Below, piece by piece: positions 31,695 through 41,664 of a DNA stretch of 64,000 bases. Source of the DNA: Plasmodiophora brassicae (Eukaryota > Endomyxa: Phytomyxea > Phytomyxea > Plasmodiophorida); NCBI GenBank assembly GCA_036867785.1, contig CP145411.1, forward strand, positions 1,426,001 through 1,490,000. The letters run 5' to 3'. The first letter of the stretch is position 1. Each line of letters begins with the position of its first letter. A program made the translations under genes and the position numbers. The notes below the pieces were generated by a model, which saw only the letters and a program-made list of their open reading frames with translations, was not told the origin of the DNA and made no database searches.

Positions 31695-32666
31695 ATGTCG
31701 GCGCGTGCTGGTGGCACGCATGTGAACGTTCGCAGCCACGACGGGCGCGTGTGCAACATCGTCGTTGCATCCGGCACGATGGTGCTGGACGTCCGTCGGC
31801 GTATCGCCATGGAGATGGGCGTGCCGGCGGCGTCGAGGCACGCCATGAACATCGTGGTCGACAGCGGCGTGGGTCGTTCGCCCGTTACCGATGACCTGGC
31901 CACGCTGGGCGACCTGGCCGCCCGGTACTCGAATGCCAGGGCCTCCGCCTATCGGCTCACGTTCATCGTCGACAATTGCCACACACTGGCCCCCAAGCCT
32001 GCCTTCGACGTCGTCCGCATTCTGCAGCACTGGATGTCCCCGGCGATGCTGACCAAATCGCCCTACCGGGCCGCCATCGACGAGCTCCGCCAGATCACGG
32101 AACGCGTCGTCGAATCGAACGACGACACCCGTCACGCCCTGACGCCCGAACGCATGAACCGCGTCTTTGGGCGCGTCGCCCGCGGCCTGGAACTCGTCAA
32201 GAAGATCGGGTTCCAGGTGACGCCGGCCGCGTTCGTCCTGGACGGGAACGCGGATCGTCGCGTGGTCCGTGTAGCATTCGAGCACCTGAATCGTCAGCAG
32301 GCCAGGGTTCCGTCGCCTGTCCCGCGCCGGTCGGCGCTACGCGTGCGACGACGCCTGGAAGATCTGCTGACAATGTCGTACGAGGCGCTGGTCCGCCTAG
32401 AGGACGTTCGCGTCGGCCTGGACAGGGACCTGCTCGAAACGCTGCCGGTGCAGGTGATGGTCGATGACAGGGATGTCGAGCGGATGTCGCGCAGCGATCA
32501 TCCGGACTGTGGCATCTGCCTGGAGACGTTCGCCGTTGGCGATCGTGTCATGCGCTTGCCGTGCTTCCACACGTTCCACGAGCACTGTGCGACGACGTGG
32601 CTCGCCGGGTCCAAGAAGTGCCCTAACGACATGATCGAGATCACGGCCGACACCAAGTGCGACTAG
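31695..32666 (+). CDS. RING-type protein with N-terminal ubiquitin-like region
   Basis: A single exon of 323 aa. Residues about 8-90 look ubiquitin-like (VNVRSHDGRVCNIVVASGTM, VLDVRRRIAMEMGVP, YRLTFIVD). A helical middle follows. The C-terminus is a RING-H2-like finger, CGICLETFAVGDRVMRLPCF, continuing HTFHEHCATTWL and KKCPNDMIEI. It has C-x2-C, C-x-H-x2-H-x2-C and the seventh cysteine in KKCP. The expected eighth ligand, CPxC, is replaced (CPND); the next cysteine is near the C-terminus. Zinc site 2 may use another residue or be incomplete. RING-H2 proteins recruit E2 enzymes and act as E3 ubiquitin ligases, so E3 activity is plausible but not certain. Confidence 0.75.
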   Translation: MSARAGGTHVNVRSHDGRVCNIVVASGTMVLDVRRRIAMEMGVPAASRHAMNIVVDSGVGRSPVTDDLATLGDLAARYSNARASAYRLTFIVDNCHTLAPKPAFDVVRILQHWMSPAMLTKSPYRAAIDELRQITERVVESNDDTRHALTPERMNRVFGRVARGLELVKKIGFQVTPAAFVLDGNADRRVVRVAFEHLNRQQARVPSPVPRRSALRVRRRLEDLLTMSYEALVRLEDVRVGLDRDLLETLPVQVMVDDRDVERMSRSDHPDCGICLETFAVGDRVMRLPCFHTFHEHCATTWLAGSKKCPNDMIEITADTKCD

Positions 32667-32793
32667 GCCGTTTCGTCACATCCGACGACGTTGTGATATC
32701 CAAATACAGGCTTTACTCATCAATGATGTTCGCTCGTATGGGCCGGATCGGATCGCCTATTAAAAAAGTAGTACCCAGGTGAGCGTTGTCGCT

Positions 32794-33861
32794 ATGACGC
32801 GACGACGACTGGTCTTCTTGCTCGTGTTCACCCTGCTTGTAACCGCCTTGTTCAACATCCAGCTATTGCAGATCGCATCCGGAGATCATCATGGGGACGC
32901 GGCTGCTGCTGTGTCCAGCGAGGACACGGTTTGTGTGGAGAACCGGTTCGCGGGACGCCTCAAGCCATCGGCCGTTGTGACGATGGTTGTCGCGCCCAAA
33001 TCGCTGCGCCGAATGGGGCTATCGGAGAGCGATGCCAACCGTCTGCGGTTCGTCATGCAGACCTGGGTGACGGTGCCGGGCGCCAACTTTGTCGTCGTGT
33101 CGAACGACTGCCCACTGCTGAAACTCGCCGCCCAGTACGGCCTGTCGACGTTCAGGCTGGCAGGGAACACCACTGCCGCACTGGGCATCCCCGTTCGCCG
33201 TCTTCTCACCATCGCACAGAACGCTATCCCGGACGTGACACCTCTCGTCGGGTTCTGCAACAGCGACATCATGTTCGACGCGTCTCTGGAACGTACCCTG
33301 CGTGCCTTGATAGGGCACGCTGCCAAGCAACAATGGGACAACTTGTTCGTGACCGGCAGACGCATCAACGTTGACGGCGAACAGGTCGTCACTTCCGAAC
33401 GTTCCGTCGAGGAAAGGCTCGCGACGTTACTGGGAGACGTGCCTGCCAAAGGTCAGCTGTTCCAGGACGACGCCCAGGACTATTTCGTGCTCACGAGGAG
33501 TACGCCGCTGGTGTTCGCCTGTCTACCCAGGTTCGTTGTCGGCGGCATCGTGTTCGACAACTGGCTAACGGGGTTGGCGAACTCGCACCCGCTGGTGAAC
33601 TCGGTCGATGCAACGGCCACCCTGTCCGCGGTGCACATCAACCATGGGACGCACCGGCACGAATCCCAACAGTCGTTCCTGTCGAACATCAACAGGGGCG
33701 TACTGCTCGACAACCCGTACCGCCGAGGGCGCACGACAGATTGCCCCTGGCGAGTGGCACCGTCCGCAGGCGGCTCTGTTGCCGTTGTCCCAGGCGCCAT
33801 CCATCCACCCGACCGCATGGAACCGTTTACAAACTATGTCGCCTGCGCAGCGAAACGATAA
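32794..33861 (+). CDS. type II membrane nucleotide-diphospho-sugar transferase-like protein
   Basis: A single exon of 355 aa from the ATG at 32794. The frame is open five codons further to a GTG, which I do not use. A short basic head MTRRRL precedes an anchor helix (VFLLVFTLLVTALFNIQLL). The lumenal part has GFCNSDIMFDASLERTLRAL, where NSDI may be the GT-A acidic metal motif. Then come LFVTGRRINVD, DDAQDYFVLTRSTPLVFACL and FVVGGIVFDNWL. This order is that of GT-A-like transferases seen in many protists and algae. Golgi location is likely and the specificity is unknown. The gene converges on DNAAF1 with only 3 nt between the two stops. Confidence 0.6.
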   Translation: MTRRRLVFLLVFTLLVTALFNIQLLQIASGDHHGDAAAAVSSEDTVCVENRFAGRLKPSAVVTMVVAPKSLRRMGLSESDANRLRFVMQTWVTVPGANFVVVSNDCPLLKLAAQYGLSTFRLAGNTTAALGIPVRRLLTIAQNAIPDVTPLVGFCNSDIMFDASLERTLRALIGHAAKQQWDNLFVTGRRINVDGEQVVTSERSVEERLATLLGDVPAKGQLFQDDAQDYFVLTRSTPLVFACLPRFVVGGIVFDNWLTGLANSHPLVNSVDATATLSAVHINHGTHRHESQQSFLSNINRGVLLDNPYRRGRTTDCPWRVAPSAGGSVAVVPGAIHPPDRMEPFTNYVACAAKR

Positions 33862-33864
33862 ACG

Positions 33865-35265
33865 CTAGCCAATCGATCGTGCCTGTGGACGCAGCGTAAA
33901 CGACTTAGAGGGATACACAGCCGAAACGTGCGCGCGCGTAACCTGCTGGTCGAGCACGGCGAATCGCTCGCGGCAGGCGCATCCCGTCAGGGCGGGCTCC
34001 ACGGCGAACCGTCGCTGCAGGACCGTGGCGACGCGTTCGAAATCATACAGGAGCCGACGGACGGTCACCTGCAGCTCCTGATCCATCTCATGCGTCCACC
34101 CGTCAACCGCCGCTGCAGGCTCCGCCACGCTCCCGTCCGCTCCTTCGCTGGGTGCTCGACGGGCATCGCCTTCATCGGCGTCGTCATTCTCAGGCGCTGC
34201 ACCTGGCTCGTCGACAGCTGGAGCATCGTTCGCAGGGGCAACGACCGCTGGAAGTGGTTTCGGGCTGTGTGCGGCGACCTCGGCAGCGGCAGCAACAGGT
34301 GCTTCGTCTGCCTTGCCTTCTGTCGTGTCGTCATCGTCGTCGTTCCGCGTTTCGTAGGGCGTCGCCGGGTACGTCACAACGAGCGACGTCATGTTGGACT
34401 CGGTGATGTGCAGGCGTGCGTCCTCGCGCCGCTCTTCCTGGGTGTCGTCCTGCTCCAGGGCCTTGCGCTGCTTCCAGGCTCTGAGCCTGGCCTGGTACCG
34501 CAGCTGGGCGCTGACGGCCTCTTCCGGACTACGTTGCTTCTCCTCTGCGATCTTACGACGCTCGTCGCGCTCTCCGTCCGCTCCGTTCGTCATCCAGGCC
34601 GCCACGATTCGCCGTTCTTCGTCAAAGACGGGTCGATCGTCGAGGAACGTCAGAGTCTGGATTCGCCCAATGACGGTCTTTCGGTAATGGCGCATGCTGG
34701 AGAGGAAAGGGTTGCCCTTAAGGTACAGGCAGGCGAGCGCCGGCATGGACGTCAGAATGTCCAGCACGGCAACGTCGCTCAACGCGTTCTTCGACAGGTC
34801 CAAGGTGGAGATCGACGTGCACTTCAGCAGGTGGGAGATGCTTTCGACGGAGGATAACTTGTTATCGGCGACGTTGAGCGTGTTGAGGGATTTCAGGTGG
34901 TCGAGCCCACTGATTTGCTCGATGAGGTTGCCTTGCAGGTTCAGCGTGATCAAGTTCAGGTTGCGGTCCAGGTTGCTGATCTGCCGGATGCAATTCTGCT
35001 GCAGGTACAGGCAGCGCAGGTCGCGCATATGCTCGATGTTCTCGATCGATTCGATGGCGTTGTTCTCCAGGAACAGGGCGCGGACGTTTGTATACGCCGA
35101 CAGCGACTCGATGCGACGGAAGCAACGGAAATGCAGGAACAGGCGGTCGTTCAGTTCCGGGGTGGAATACAGGCCTTTCTCCAGGCACATCTTCTGAACC
35201 GTGCGAGCGTCCATTCGTGGGCCATCGAACGACGTCCCGTCGCCATCGCTGACCGGCACTACCAT
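33865..35265 (-). CDS. DNAAF1: dynein axonemal assembly factor 1 (LRRC50/ODA7-like)
   Basis: A single exon of 466 aa. The N-terminus KGLYSTPELNDRLFLHFRCF and RIESLSAYTNVRALFLENN match DNAAF1. About six SDS22-type leucine-rich repeats follow (ALFLENN, CLYLQQN, TLNLQGN, TLNVADN, TLDLSKN, CLYLKGN), capped by TLTFLDDRPVFDEERR. A charged coiled-coil segment and an acidic low-complexity region follow. The C-terminal domain is WTHEMDQELQVTVRRLL, then TGCACRERFAVLD, which resembles a Myb-like helix set. The protein helps preassemble outer and inner dynein arms in the cytoplasm, so it indicates motile cilia. The start at 35265 gives a normal short N-terminal arm. Confidence 0.9.
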   Translation of the reverse strand: MVVPVSDGDGTSFDGPRMDARTVQKMCLEKGLYSTPELNDRLFLHFRCFRRIESLSAYTNVRALFLENNAIESIENIEHMRDLRCLYLQQNCIRQISNLDRNLNLITLNLQGNLIEQISGLDHLKSLNTLNVADNKLSSVESISHLLKCTSISTLDLSKNALSDVAVLDILTSMPALACLYLKGNPFLSSMRHYRKTVIGRIQTLTFLDDRPVFDEERRIVAAWMTNGADGERDERRKIAEEKQRSPEEAVSAQLRYQARLRAWKQRKALEQDDTQEERREDARLHITESNMTSLVVTYPATPYETRNDDDDDTTEGKADEAPVAAAAEVAAHSPKPLPAVVAPANDAPAVDEPGAAPENDDADEGDARRAPSEGADGSVAEPAAAVDGWTHEMDQELQVTVRRLLYDFERVATVLQRRFAVEPALTGCACRERFAVLDQQVTRAHVSAVYPSKSFTLRPQARSIG

Positions 35266-35367
35266 TATAGCGAGTATGGAGCGTCACAAGCAGCCTGTCC
35301 AACAGCCAGTCACGACGAAGGCTGCGACTGATGACGATGATGCTCTTTAGAGAAACGTATGCAGCAA

Positions 35368-36826
35368 TCAGAGCCTTGGTACGGGTGGCTGGAGCAGGAG
35401 TTCATTGTCGACCGGACCGAAGAACGATGTGACGAGGGATTCGGGGACGTCGGATACACGCGCATGCTGCCACTTTGGTCGCTTGTCCTTGTCGATCAGT
35501 GCGGCGCGAACGCCTTCGTAGAAGTCGGGGCTGTCGAGGAAGTGTCGCGCGAGCCGGTACTCCATCTGGAAGCACTGCTCCAGGCTGAGGTGCTTGCCGG
35601 CTCGGATCGCCTTGAACGCCACCTTGAGGCTTAACGGGCACATCTGCTCGAGCTTGTCGACGACGGCCTGGCCGAACTGCGTTCCAGTGCTCTTGAGCTC
35701 GTCGATGATAGCCTCGACTGAGCTCTTCGAGAAGCACTGGTCGATCACCGGTTGCATGGCCAGGAACCCTTGGCTGGGCGGCTCTGGGTAATGCCGCTCC
35801 CGAATGGCGTAGTTCACCGAACCCGGATCCGGTTGAAGCTCCTGAATACGATCCAGGATAGTCGGAATCAGGTGGGACGGGACGAAATGAGTCGCTATGC
35901 CCGCGTGGAACACATCGGCACCCTTCAAAGACGCCCCGGTTCTAGGGACCGCTGATTAGATGCTTGGCAAGATGCCGTACAATAACGCAGCCTACAATGC
36001 CAAATACACGCCTAGCTGGCCTTTCAGACGGGGAAGGAAGTAGCTGGCGCCGACATCAGGGAACAGGCCGATCGCAGTCTCTGTTTACGTGCATTAGCTA
36101 AGGCTTGATGCGAATAATCAATGAACTGGTCACCTGGCATCGCCCAGACCGTGTTCTCGGTCGCAATGCGAAACCGTCCAGGCAACGATATTCCAACGCC
36201 ACCGCCCACTGCAACCGTTTCAGTGAACTGAGATGCCGAACGCTTAAAACGTTGTACAAACTTGTTATTCCATCCATGACGGCAACGTAGTTCTTCTGCA
36301 TGGTCGCAATCAGGTGATTCATGCGATACTCGCGACGGAAGAACGTTTGCCCCATTTGCGTGTTCCCATCTGCGCGTCAGTTCCATGAGCAGACTGGCAG
36401 GATCGATCGCGCATCAGGTTTGCATGAACCTTTCTGCTTCGCAAGGGTCAATGCCTTGACATCTCCGCCAGCACAGTACGCTTTCCCGCCAGCTCCCCGA
36501 ACAACAACGTGGTACACTCCTGCAAGGTCTTCCGCTTTCTGGTAAGAAGAGCGTCATTACTGCAATGGTTGTGCACACACAGCCAGTGTTCCGGACTTGC
36601 CTTGAGGTTGGCGTATAACCGATCGATCATATCTGTCGTCAGGCTGTTCAGGGCTTTCGGCCTGTTCAGAGTCACAAACAACCCGCCGCCGTTCCTCACG
36701 AACGTGATCTCTTCCTACAAAATAGCGTTTCATCCTGGTCCCGGAAACACGATTCAATCGACCCACATCGGATTTCGGGTCCGGAAGCGGGAGCACGGGA
36801 ATCTTCGTCTCCGACGACGACATCAT
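35368..36826 (-). CDS. HIBCH: 3-hydroxyisobutyryl-CoA hydrolase (crotonase family)
   Basis: A multi-exon gene. The ATG at 36826 ([10 protein letters not shown]) is joined through an 82-nt intron (36796-36715) to [20 protein letters not shown], then [13 protein letters not shown]. Further exons encode [66 protein letters not shown] and [19 protein letters not shown]. The C-terminus has [26 protein letters not shown] and [19 protein letters not shown]. These are family hallmarks, with the oxyanion-hole GGGVG and the catalytic Glu/Asp region of IGLFPDVG. The enzyme acts in valine breakdown in mitochondria. The visible N-terminus is not a strong presequence, so an upstream exon may be missing or the protein may be peroxisomal, as in plants. 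Confidence 0.85.
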
Positions 36827-37081
36827 GCGATAGAACGCAAACCTGCCACGAGCTTCAGCGCCCCGGTCCACCCATCGACCCACATCGACCTACCGTGGAC
36901 GTCGTAGGACCCCGTACCGCATCCGGAAATCGTCGCTATGGCGGAGTGTGCGCCGACAAACTTATCCCCAAACGACCTGCGCAGGTGACCTCCAGGGGAT
37001 TCCAGTGAACATCCTCCTGGGCACGTCTGGGCGGCAGCACTCTCAAAGCCAAACGAATCGTTCCAGTGACCGCAAAGGGAG
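36827..37081. other. gap without a recognised gene
   Basis: The stretch upstream of HIBCH shows no supported gene. It leads into the short tandem repeat at 37082-37169. Confidence 0.4.
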
Positions 37082-37169
37082 GTGCAGTTTCCAGCTGGGC
37101 GCCGTGCAGCTTCTAGCTGTGCGCAGTGTAGCTCCTAGTTGAGCGCAATGCAGCGTCGAGGCGTGCGCA
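37082..37169. repeat. 22-bp imperfect tandem repeat, four units
   Basis: Four adjacent 22-nt units start at 37082, 37104, 37126 and 37148, sharing the core GTGCAGCTTCTAGCTG and ending GCGCA or GCGCC. Units differ by 4 to 8 bases. They contain no spacers, so this is a minisatellite. It lies about 180 bp upstream of the gene at 37351. Confidence 0.8.
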
Positions 37170-37350
37170 CAGTACGTGGCAGTACGGCGAAAACGAAAGG
37201 CGCTGCTTTACAGACTGTTTGAATGACTTCAGGTTCGCAGCAGGGTAGAGAGTTTTCGAGCACATAGCCACATGGCCGAACGAGTTGGTGGAATGCTATT
37301 TCTAGACATGGTGCTAAATTTGCTCTGGTTGACCACTGAGACGGCGCACA

Positions 37351-38202
37351 ATGGTCGTGGGCGGTGATGGCCGACAACGGTCGCTTCGCAACGCAATTCG
37401 ATGGACGCCCGGGCAGTCGTTCCTGAACCGAGCGTTGCTGTTCCAGGTGGTTGCCATTCTGCTGTTCGTGTTCCACAAGGTCCTCCACCGGTATGCTGTC
37501 CGAATGGGCCTGAATAACATCCTGTGGACTGGCGTCGTCCTGCGGATCGTGTGTGTGGCATTCTGGATCGTGCACGTCATTCACCGTCTGTTCTACTCGA
37601 CGAAGACGTACATGTCGTTGAAGTACGGGTCTGTGTCGACGGCGCAGGCGAACAGCCTTATGAAACGGTACGCCATGTCGGCCCCAGTCATGGCGATCTC
37701 GATAACGGCGAAGCTGAACAATGGCGACACGGGCGTCCTGTTCAGGTCGTTCTCCTACGACCATTGGGACAACGTCACCATGATTGACGAGGACTTGCAA
37801 TGGCCCGACGGGTTCTCCATCGTGCATATCGTCGAGAGCATTGAGCCCGGCAATTCGTACACGAAGACCAGGCTGGAAGTGCAGCGGTCACGAGCCGAGA
37901 TTGCATTTCGCCGGCAATACGGCAATCGGTTCACGATCGACGAAGAGGTGCAACAGTTCTGTGCACCCTTAGACGAAACGCGGTGTTTTGTTGTCAAAGG
38001 TAGGAACGCGACCGTCACGCCGATCTACCTGACGCCGTGGTTCTACTTGGCGGTCGCCGTCGTGGGCCTGTCTGCCATTTGGGAACTGGTGCTGCAATGC
38101 CTGGCCAATAAGCTAGAAGTAGACGTTTGCAAACGAATCTACATCGACGAGCCGCCACCCAAGCAGTTCGTCATGCCTGTCAAAGTGTCCCCTGCGTCAT
38201 GA
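37351..38202 (+). CDS. multi-pass membrane protein, possibly TMEM151-like
   Basis: A single exon of 283 aa. Two hydrophobic segments lie near the N-terminus (LLFQVVAILLFVFHKVL and ILWTGVVLRIVCVAFWIVHV) and one or two lie at about 225-245 (FYLAVAVVGLSAIWELVL). Between them is a soluble loop of about 140 residues with SAPVMAISITAKLNNGD and SFSYDHWDNVTMIDEDLQW. The layout of paired helices, a loop with an aromatic SFxYxxW element, then a further helix recalls the TMEM151 family. The similarity is weak and seen only by eye. No function is claimed. The TATA-less promoter region carries the minisatellite. Confidence 0.6.
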   Translation: MVVGGDGRQRSLRNAIRWTPGQSFLNRALLFQVVAILLFVFHKVLHRYAVRMGLNNILWTGVVLRIVCVAFWIVHVIHRLFYSTKTYMSLKYGSVSTAQANSLMKRYAMSAPVMAISITAKLNNGDTGVLFRSFSYDHWDNVTMIDEDLQWPDGFSIVHIVESIEPGNSYTKTRLEVQRSRAEIAFRRQYGNRFTIDEEVQQFCAPLDETRCFVVKGRNATVTPIYLTPWFYLAVAVVGLSAIWELVLQCLANKLEVDVCKRIYIDEPPPKQFVMPVKVSPAS

Positions 38203-38430
38203 TATTGTAAACCTAAGTATTCTCTTGAGGACACCTGTCGCCTGTCGTCGTTGCAGCACACATTCTCGCTGACGTGCGGGTTGTAATCATGTGGGAGAAG
38301 TGAGCCAACGGACGATAATTATATATTAGCCGGACGTGATGTTAAGGAGGCAATCGTTGAGGAGGCCGGGCTGGCGCCCTCGTTGACGCGACAACAGGGC
38401 GTTGGCGCTGTGATACGGATTTGGCAATCC

Positions 38431-38811
38431 ATGATGGACTGGCCGGCGGAGGAGACTGAGGCGGCAACGCAGGATTCTGCCCTTGCAAATGAATTCGAGC
38501 TTGCAGCAGCGTCGACTGAACAACGGCTTAAGATTACGGCACTCGACAACGAACGTGAATGCTTACCTCGATCAAATCAGGAGCGTGGGGAGCGTTTCCA
38601 GGCACTTGTTGATGACCAGCAAAGTTTGCGATTGCGTGCTGGGGCGACGAAGACACAACAGTGTTGGACGGCGTTTGATGGACTTGAGCATGGATCGGGA
38701 CAGGTGGGCTTTGCTGGTGAGAGGCAGTTGGTGCTCCTGTTGGGGTTGGTGGATACGATTGTGACGAGCGCGGTCCAGCACCAACAGGCCATACAGCGGG
38801 AGACTGAATGA
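38431..38811 (+). CDS. Glu/Gln-rich hypothetical protein, probable coiled coil
   Basis: 126 aa from the ATG at 38431 (MMDWPAEETEAATQDSALAN). An AT-rich ATTATATATT box lies at 38317-38326. The frame is open upstream to about 38344 without another ATG. The composition is rich in Glu, Gln and Ala with heptad-like leucines (ERFQALVDDQQSLRLRAG). The C-terminal RQLVLLLGLVDTIV is followed by a polar end. No family was recognised, and the opposite strand is also open, so the coding strand is not certain. Confidence 0.4.
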   Translation: MMDWPAEETEAATQDSALANEFELAAASTEQRLKITALDNERECLPRSNQERGERFQALVDDQQSLRLRAGATKTQQCWTAFDGLEHGSGQVGFAGERQLVLLLGLVDTIVTSAVQHQQAIQRETE

Positions 38812-38834
38812 AGGCAATCATTCACCCCCAGGTC

Positions 38835-40976
38835 TCAGTTACGATACGTTGCACTGACATTGGCTGCCGGATGTCGTGTCTTCGTGGGTGCGGCTGGTGC
38901 ACCGGCTTCATGCTTAACCGGCCCATTTCTGGCCCAGGATTGTCCATGAGACTCCTGTCCCGGCAACGTCAGCACGCGATTGTGCTGCGGTGGGGTTGGA
39001 TTTGTCGGGTCCTTGTCATGGAGCATTATCCGCCCTTCACGCTGCGATTGAGTGATATACGCGGAGACGAACTTTGCCGTCATCTCGTAGTTGCCAATGT
39101 TGAACCTAACAGGTATAATGGGAAACGGCTGGCACGATGAGCGGAACAGCAAACCTGAGAATGTCGGGCTTCTTATCGCCTTCGGACGTGATCTTCAATA
39201 TGCCTTCGTATGTTCCAGAGCTGACAGGCGGATCGGGTACACCAAGACGACAAGGTCGAGAGAATATGAAGAGGTCGTGCATTTGTCGCATATCTGCCGA
39301 GCATGATCAGTGAAATCTCAAATGGAACAGGCAATGGAGCCGCCGACTTCTTTGTGCGAAGAACCGCAGCGACCGAACATCGCCGGGCCTGGGCACAGAC
39401 ACATTGACATGGCGGGCATTTGGTGTGTGCAACTTTGCCTTGGACTGAATCGTCAATCGCGTCGCCCCACCGCTAACAGCGGCCTGTTGGAGATGTGGGC
39501 ATTAGATCGTCGCATGGTACGTCAACCGTTGGTGAACCTACTGCAACATCGGGTGGCATATTGGGGCTGAACAGCGTACTGCGAGCAAGCGGATCGTTCG
39601 CTAGCGTGTTTCGAGCGTGGGCGCAGGCACCCGCTGGCGTATGATAAGCGAACGTAGCGCAACGGAGCAGCGTCTCAGCAGCGGGAGTGAGGGGACGGGC
39701 TCCTGGACGACATTTGAAACCATCCCACTGGAAGGCCTTCGACGATGCTGCCTCGATGTTTGGGATGCCGTCCTGCAGGATTTCATCGCGTCGCTCCCTC
39801 TTCGCCATGCAGCGCGCGATCTGTTCCGTGGACAAACGGGCGGCATTGTGCTGGTTCAGGTTATAGTTCATGATGCTCGCCACCTGCAGTACTCTGATGC
39901 TGGGATCGAGACAGATGCGTGGCGCGTTTGCTCTCAGAATCCTCATGTCCAGACCGATTTTGAGATCATCAAGCTCAGACTCGTCAACCTTGTTCAAAAG
40001 CTTGATATCGCAGAGTCGGTCGACATCACCGCTGACGGTTTCCGCGGTCGGCTTCAAGAGGATGCGCTTCACGGTCGGCTGTGGGTTGAATTCCGACATT
40101 TCTCTGTAATCGACAAGTTCCAGAATGAGATACCCATCGTAGAACGACCACGTCTTCGCGTGCCGCAACAGCTCTGATATGTAAGGGGGCAGGATACCGT
40201 TGTCGATTGCAGTAAGAAATTGCTGCACGTGCAACCGGTCAGCAACACGTCTTCCGCAACAACGGTGCACGCGTGCCGCTTACTTTCGAGTGCCGATTGT
40301 ACTCGTGCCACTGGGTCGATTCCGTGCCGAGGGAGAACCCTTTCTGAAACAAGTGCAGAGCGGTCGCCGGCTTGAAGTCGGTGAGCTTCTCGATCGCGCA
40401 CCCACCTCGAAAGTACATCCGAATGTCTACCGACGAGCAATCAGACGGGGAAACAGTCGCCAGCGAAGCAGTGACTGACTCTTGTCAGCCTTGGGAAAGC
40501 TGAGCTTCAGCATTTCATCGTACAACTGCTTTCGCAGTGAAGGTTCACCTTGCATGCTCTCATCTCGATTCTGCCTGCAGGTCAGCACTGGGCGGTCCGC
40601 ACGGGCAAACCCCATTCCCCACCTTCTCTTGAGCAATAAGGCGTCTGGTTATGGTATCGCGAGAATGTTTCAAATATCGGTACAGATTGACCGGCGTAAA
40701 CATGGCCCTGGGGTCCTTCGGGATCAGGTCGTCAATCGTTGCAACAGCCCGTTGAGGTCGCGGTGGACGACTGCTAGGCCCGAAAACGACTGGCTCTGGT
40801 ATCGGCGGTGCTGATCCGACACGATCTCTGGACAGCCATCTCCGCCTCCGTTTCCTTTGCTGGGCATCACCGTGCGCCGTTCCAGCCGGCCGCTTTCCCA
40901 GCAAGAAGGCGATGCGAGCCCGCTCGGCAGGCAGCATTGCGGGATCGGTCGCGGGGGCGACCTTGTCCATATGCAC
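38835..40976 (-). CDS. SUPT20H: SPT20-like subunit of the SAGA complex
   Basis: A multi-exon gene. The probable ATG at 40976 (MHMDKVAPATDPAML) is followed by a basic head and PRAMFTPVNLYRYLKHSRDT. Then come SLRKQLYDEMLKLSFPK and AIEKLTDFKPATALHLFQKG. The Spt20 core is AIDNGILPPYISELLRHAK, SFYDGYLILELVDYREM, RILLKPTAETVSGDVDRLC, then ESELDDLKIGLDM and RICLDPSIRVLQVASIMNYN. These match the Spt20 domain (DYRxx followed by the CLDPSP-like motif). Downstream exons read GTYEGILKITSEGDKKPDIL and FNIGNYEMTAKFVSAYI, followed by a disordered tail to the stop at 38835. SPT20 holds the SAGA acetyltransferase complex together. The exon chain between 40500 and 40250 and the 3' end are approximate. Confidence 0.75.
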
Positions 40977-41664
40977 CCGCTCACACAGCGGCCACCGGCT
41001 TCCTTAGTCGCTGGTCAGTGCCAGCGGACGGTAGACGACTTGGCCCACGTCGGAAATCGCTCTCGACCCTGCCGGCAAAAAACAGCCGTCACGCAGGTTG
41101 GCGACGCACTTTGCCGTTGCATGAACGTGCTGGTCACCCAGTACGTACACACACGCACACAGACGAGCGACGCGGTAGCCGCTGCAAGTTATCCTGCAGC
41201 CAACCCGCCGCGGTAACTTGGTTATGCAAATATGCGAGAATGGCGCCAGGGCTGTATTTATGCGCACAGGAAAACGAAGGGTACTCCGGGGAGCGGCGCC
41301 CTTCTTGGATCATTGCGCCTTTCAGTGCATCGAGGTCGAGACGCTGTGGTGGCTGCACTGCCCGTTCCTCGCGCATATGAAGCGGTTGTGCCGCGATCCA
41401 TGCTACCCGCTGTAGCAATTAGTTCGTCTCGTGTGCAACGTACTCGGGAGGTATTAACTACTTGACTCTTCCTTGTGGACATTCTGCAAACCGACGGAAG
41501 CTGCGCCAGCGCGATTCCATTCAAGCAGTACAATATAAGTAGGACGTCGTGTGATCCATTGTATCACTGGTCCACTGCGAGGGAAAGGTATGGATACACG
41601 CAGGATTTGCGCCCGCAGTTTCTGAGGTGCGTGGCTGCTTGCTGCCTGGTCGTCACAAGCAGAC
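40977..41664. other. gap with weak small frames and a TATA-like box
   Basis: A minus frame from an ATG at 41376 (MREERAVQPPQRLDLDALKG, then HKYSPGAILAYLHNQVTAAG) has a coding-like composition but no partner exon or family. Alternating CA sequence lies near 41143-41162. CAATATAAGTAGG at 41529-41541 may be the promoter of the gene at 41665. Confidence 0.35.

Noticed and set aside
36881-36883. GTG as HIBCH start (extra residues MGRWVDRG)
   Set aside because: Cytosolic eukaryotic genes rarely start at GTG. The first in-frame ATG is at 36826.
37082-37169. Possible CRISPR-like repeat
   Set aside because: Units are directly adjacent with no spacers, and the genome is eukaryotic.
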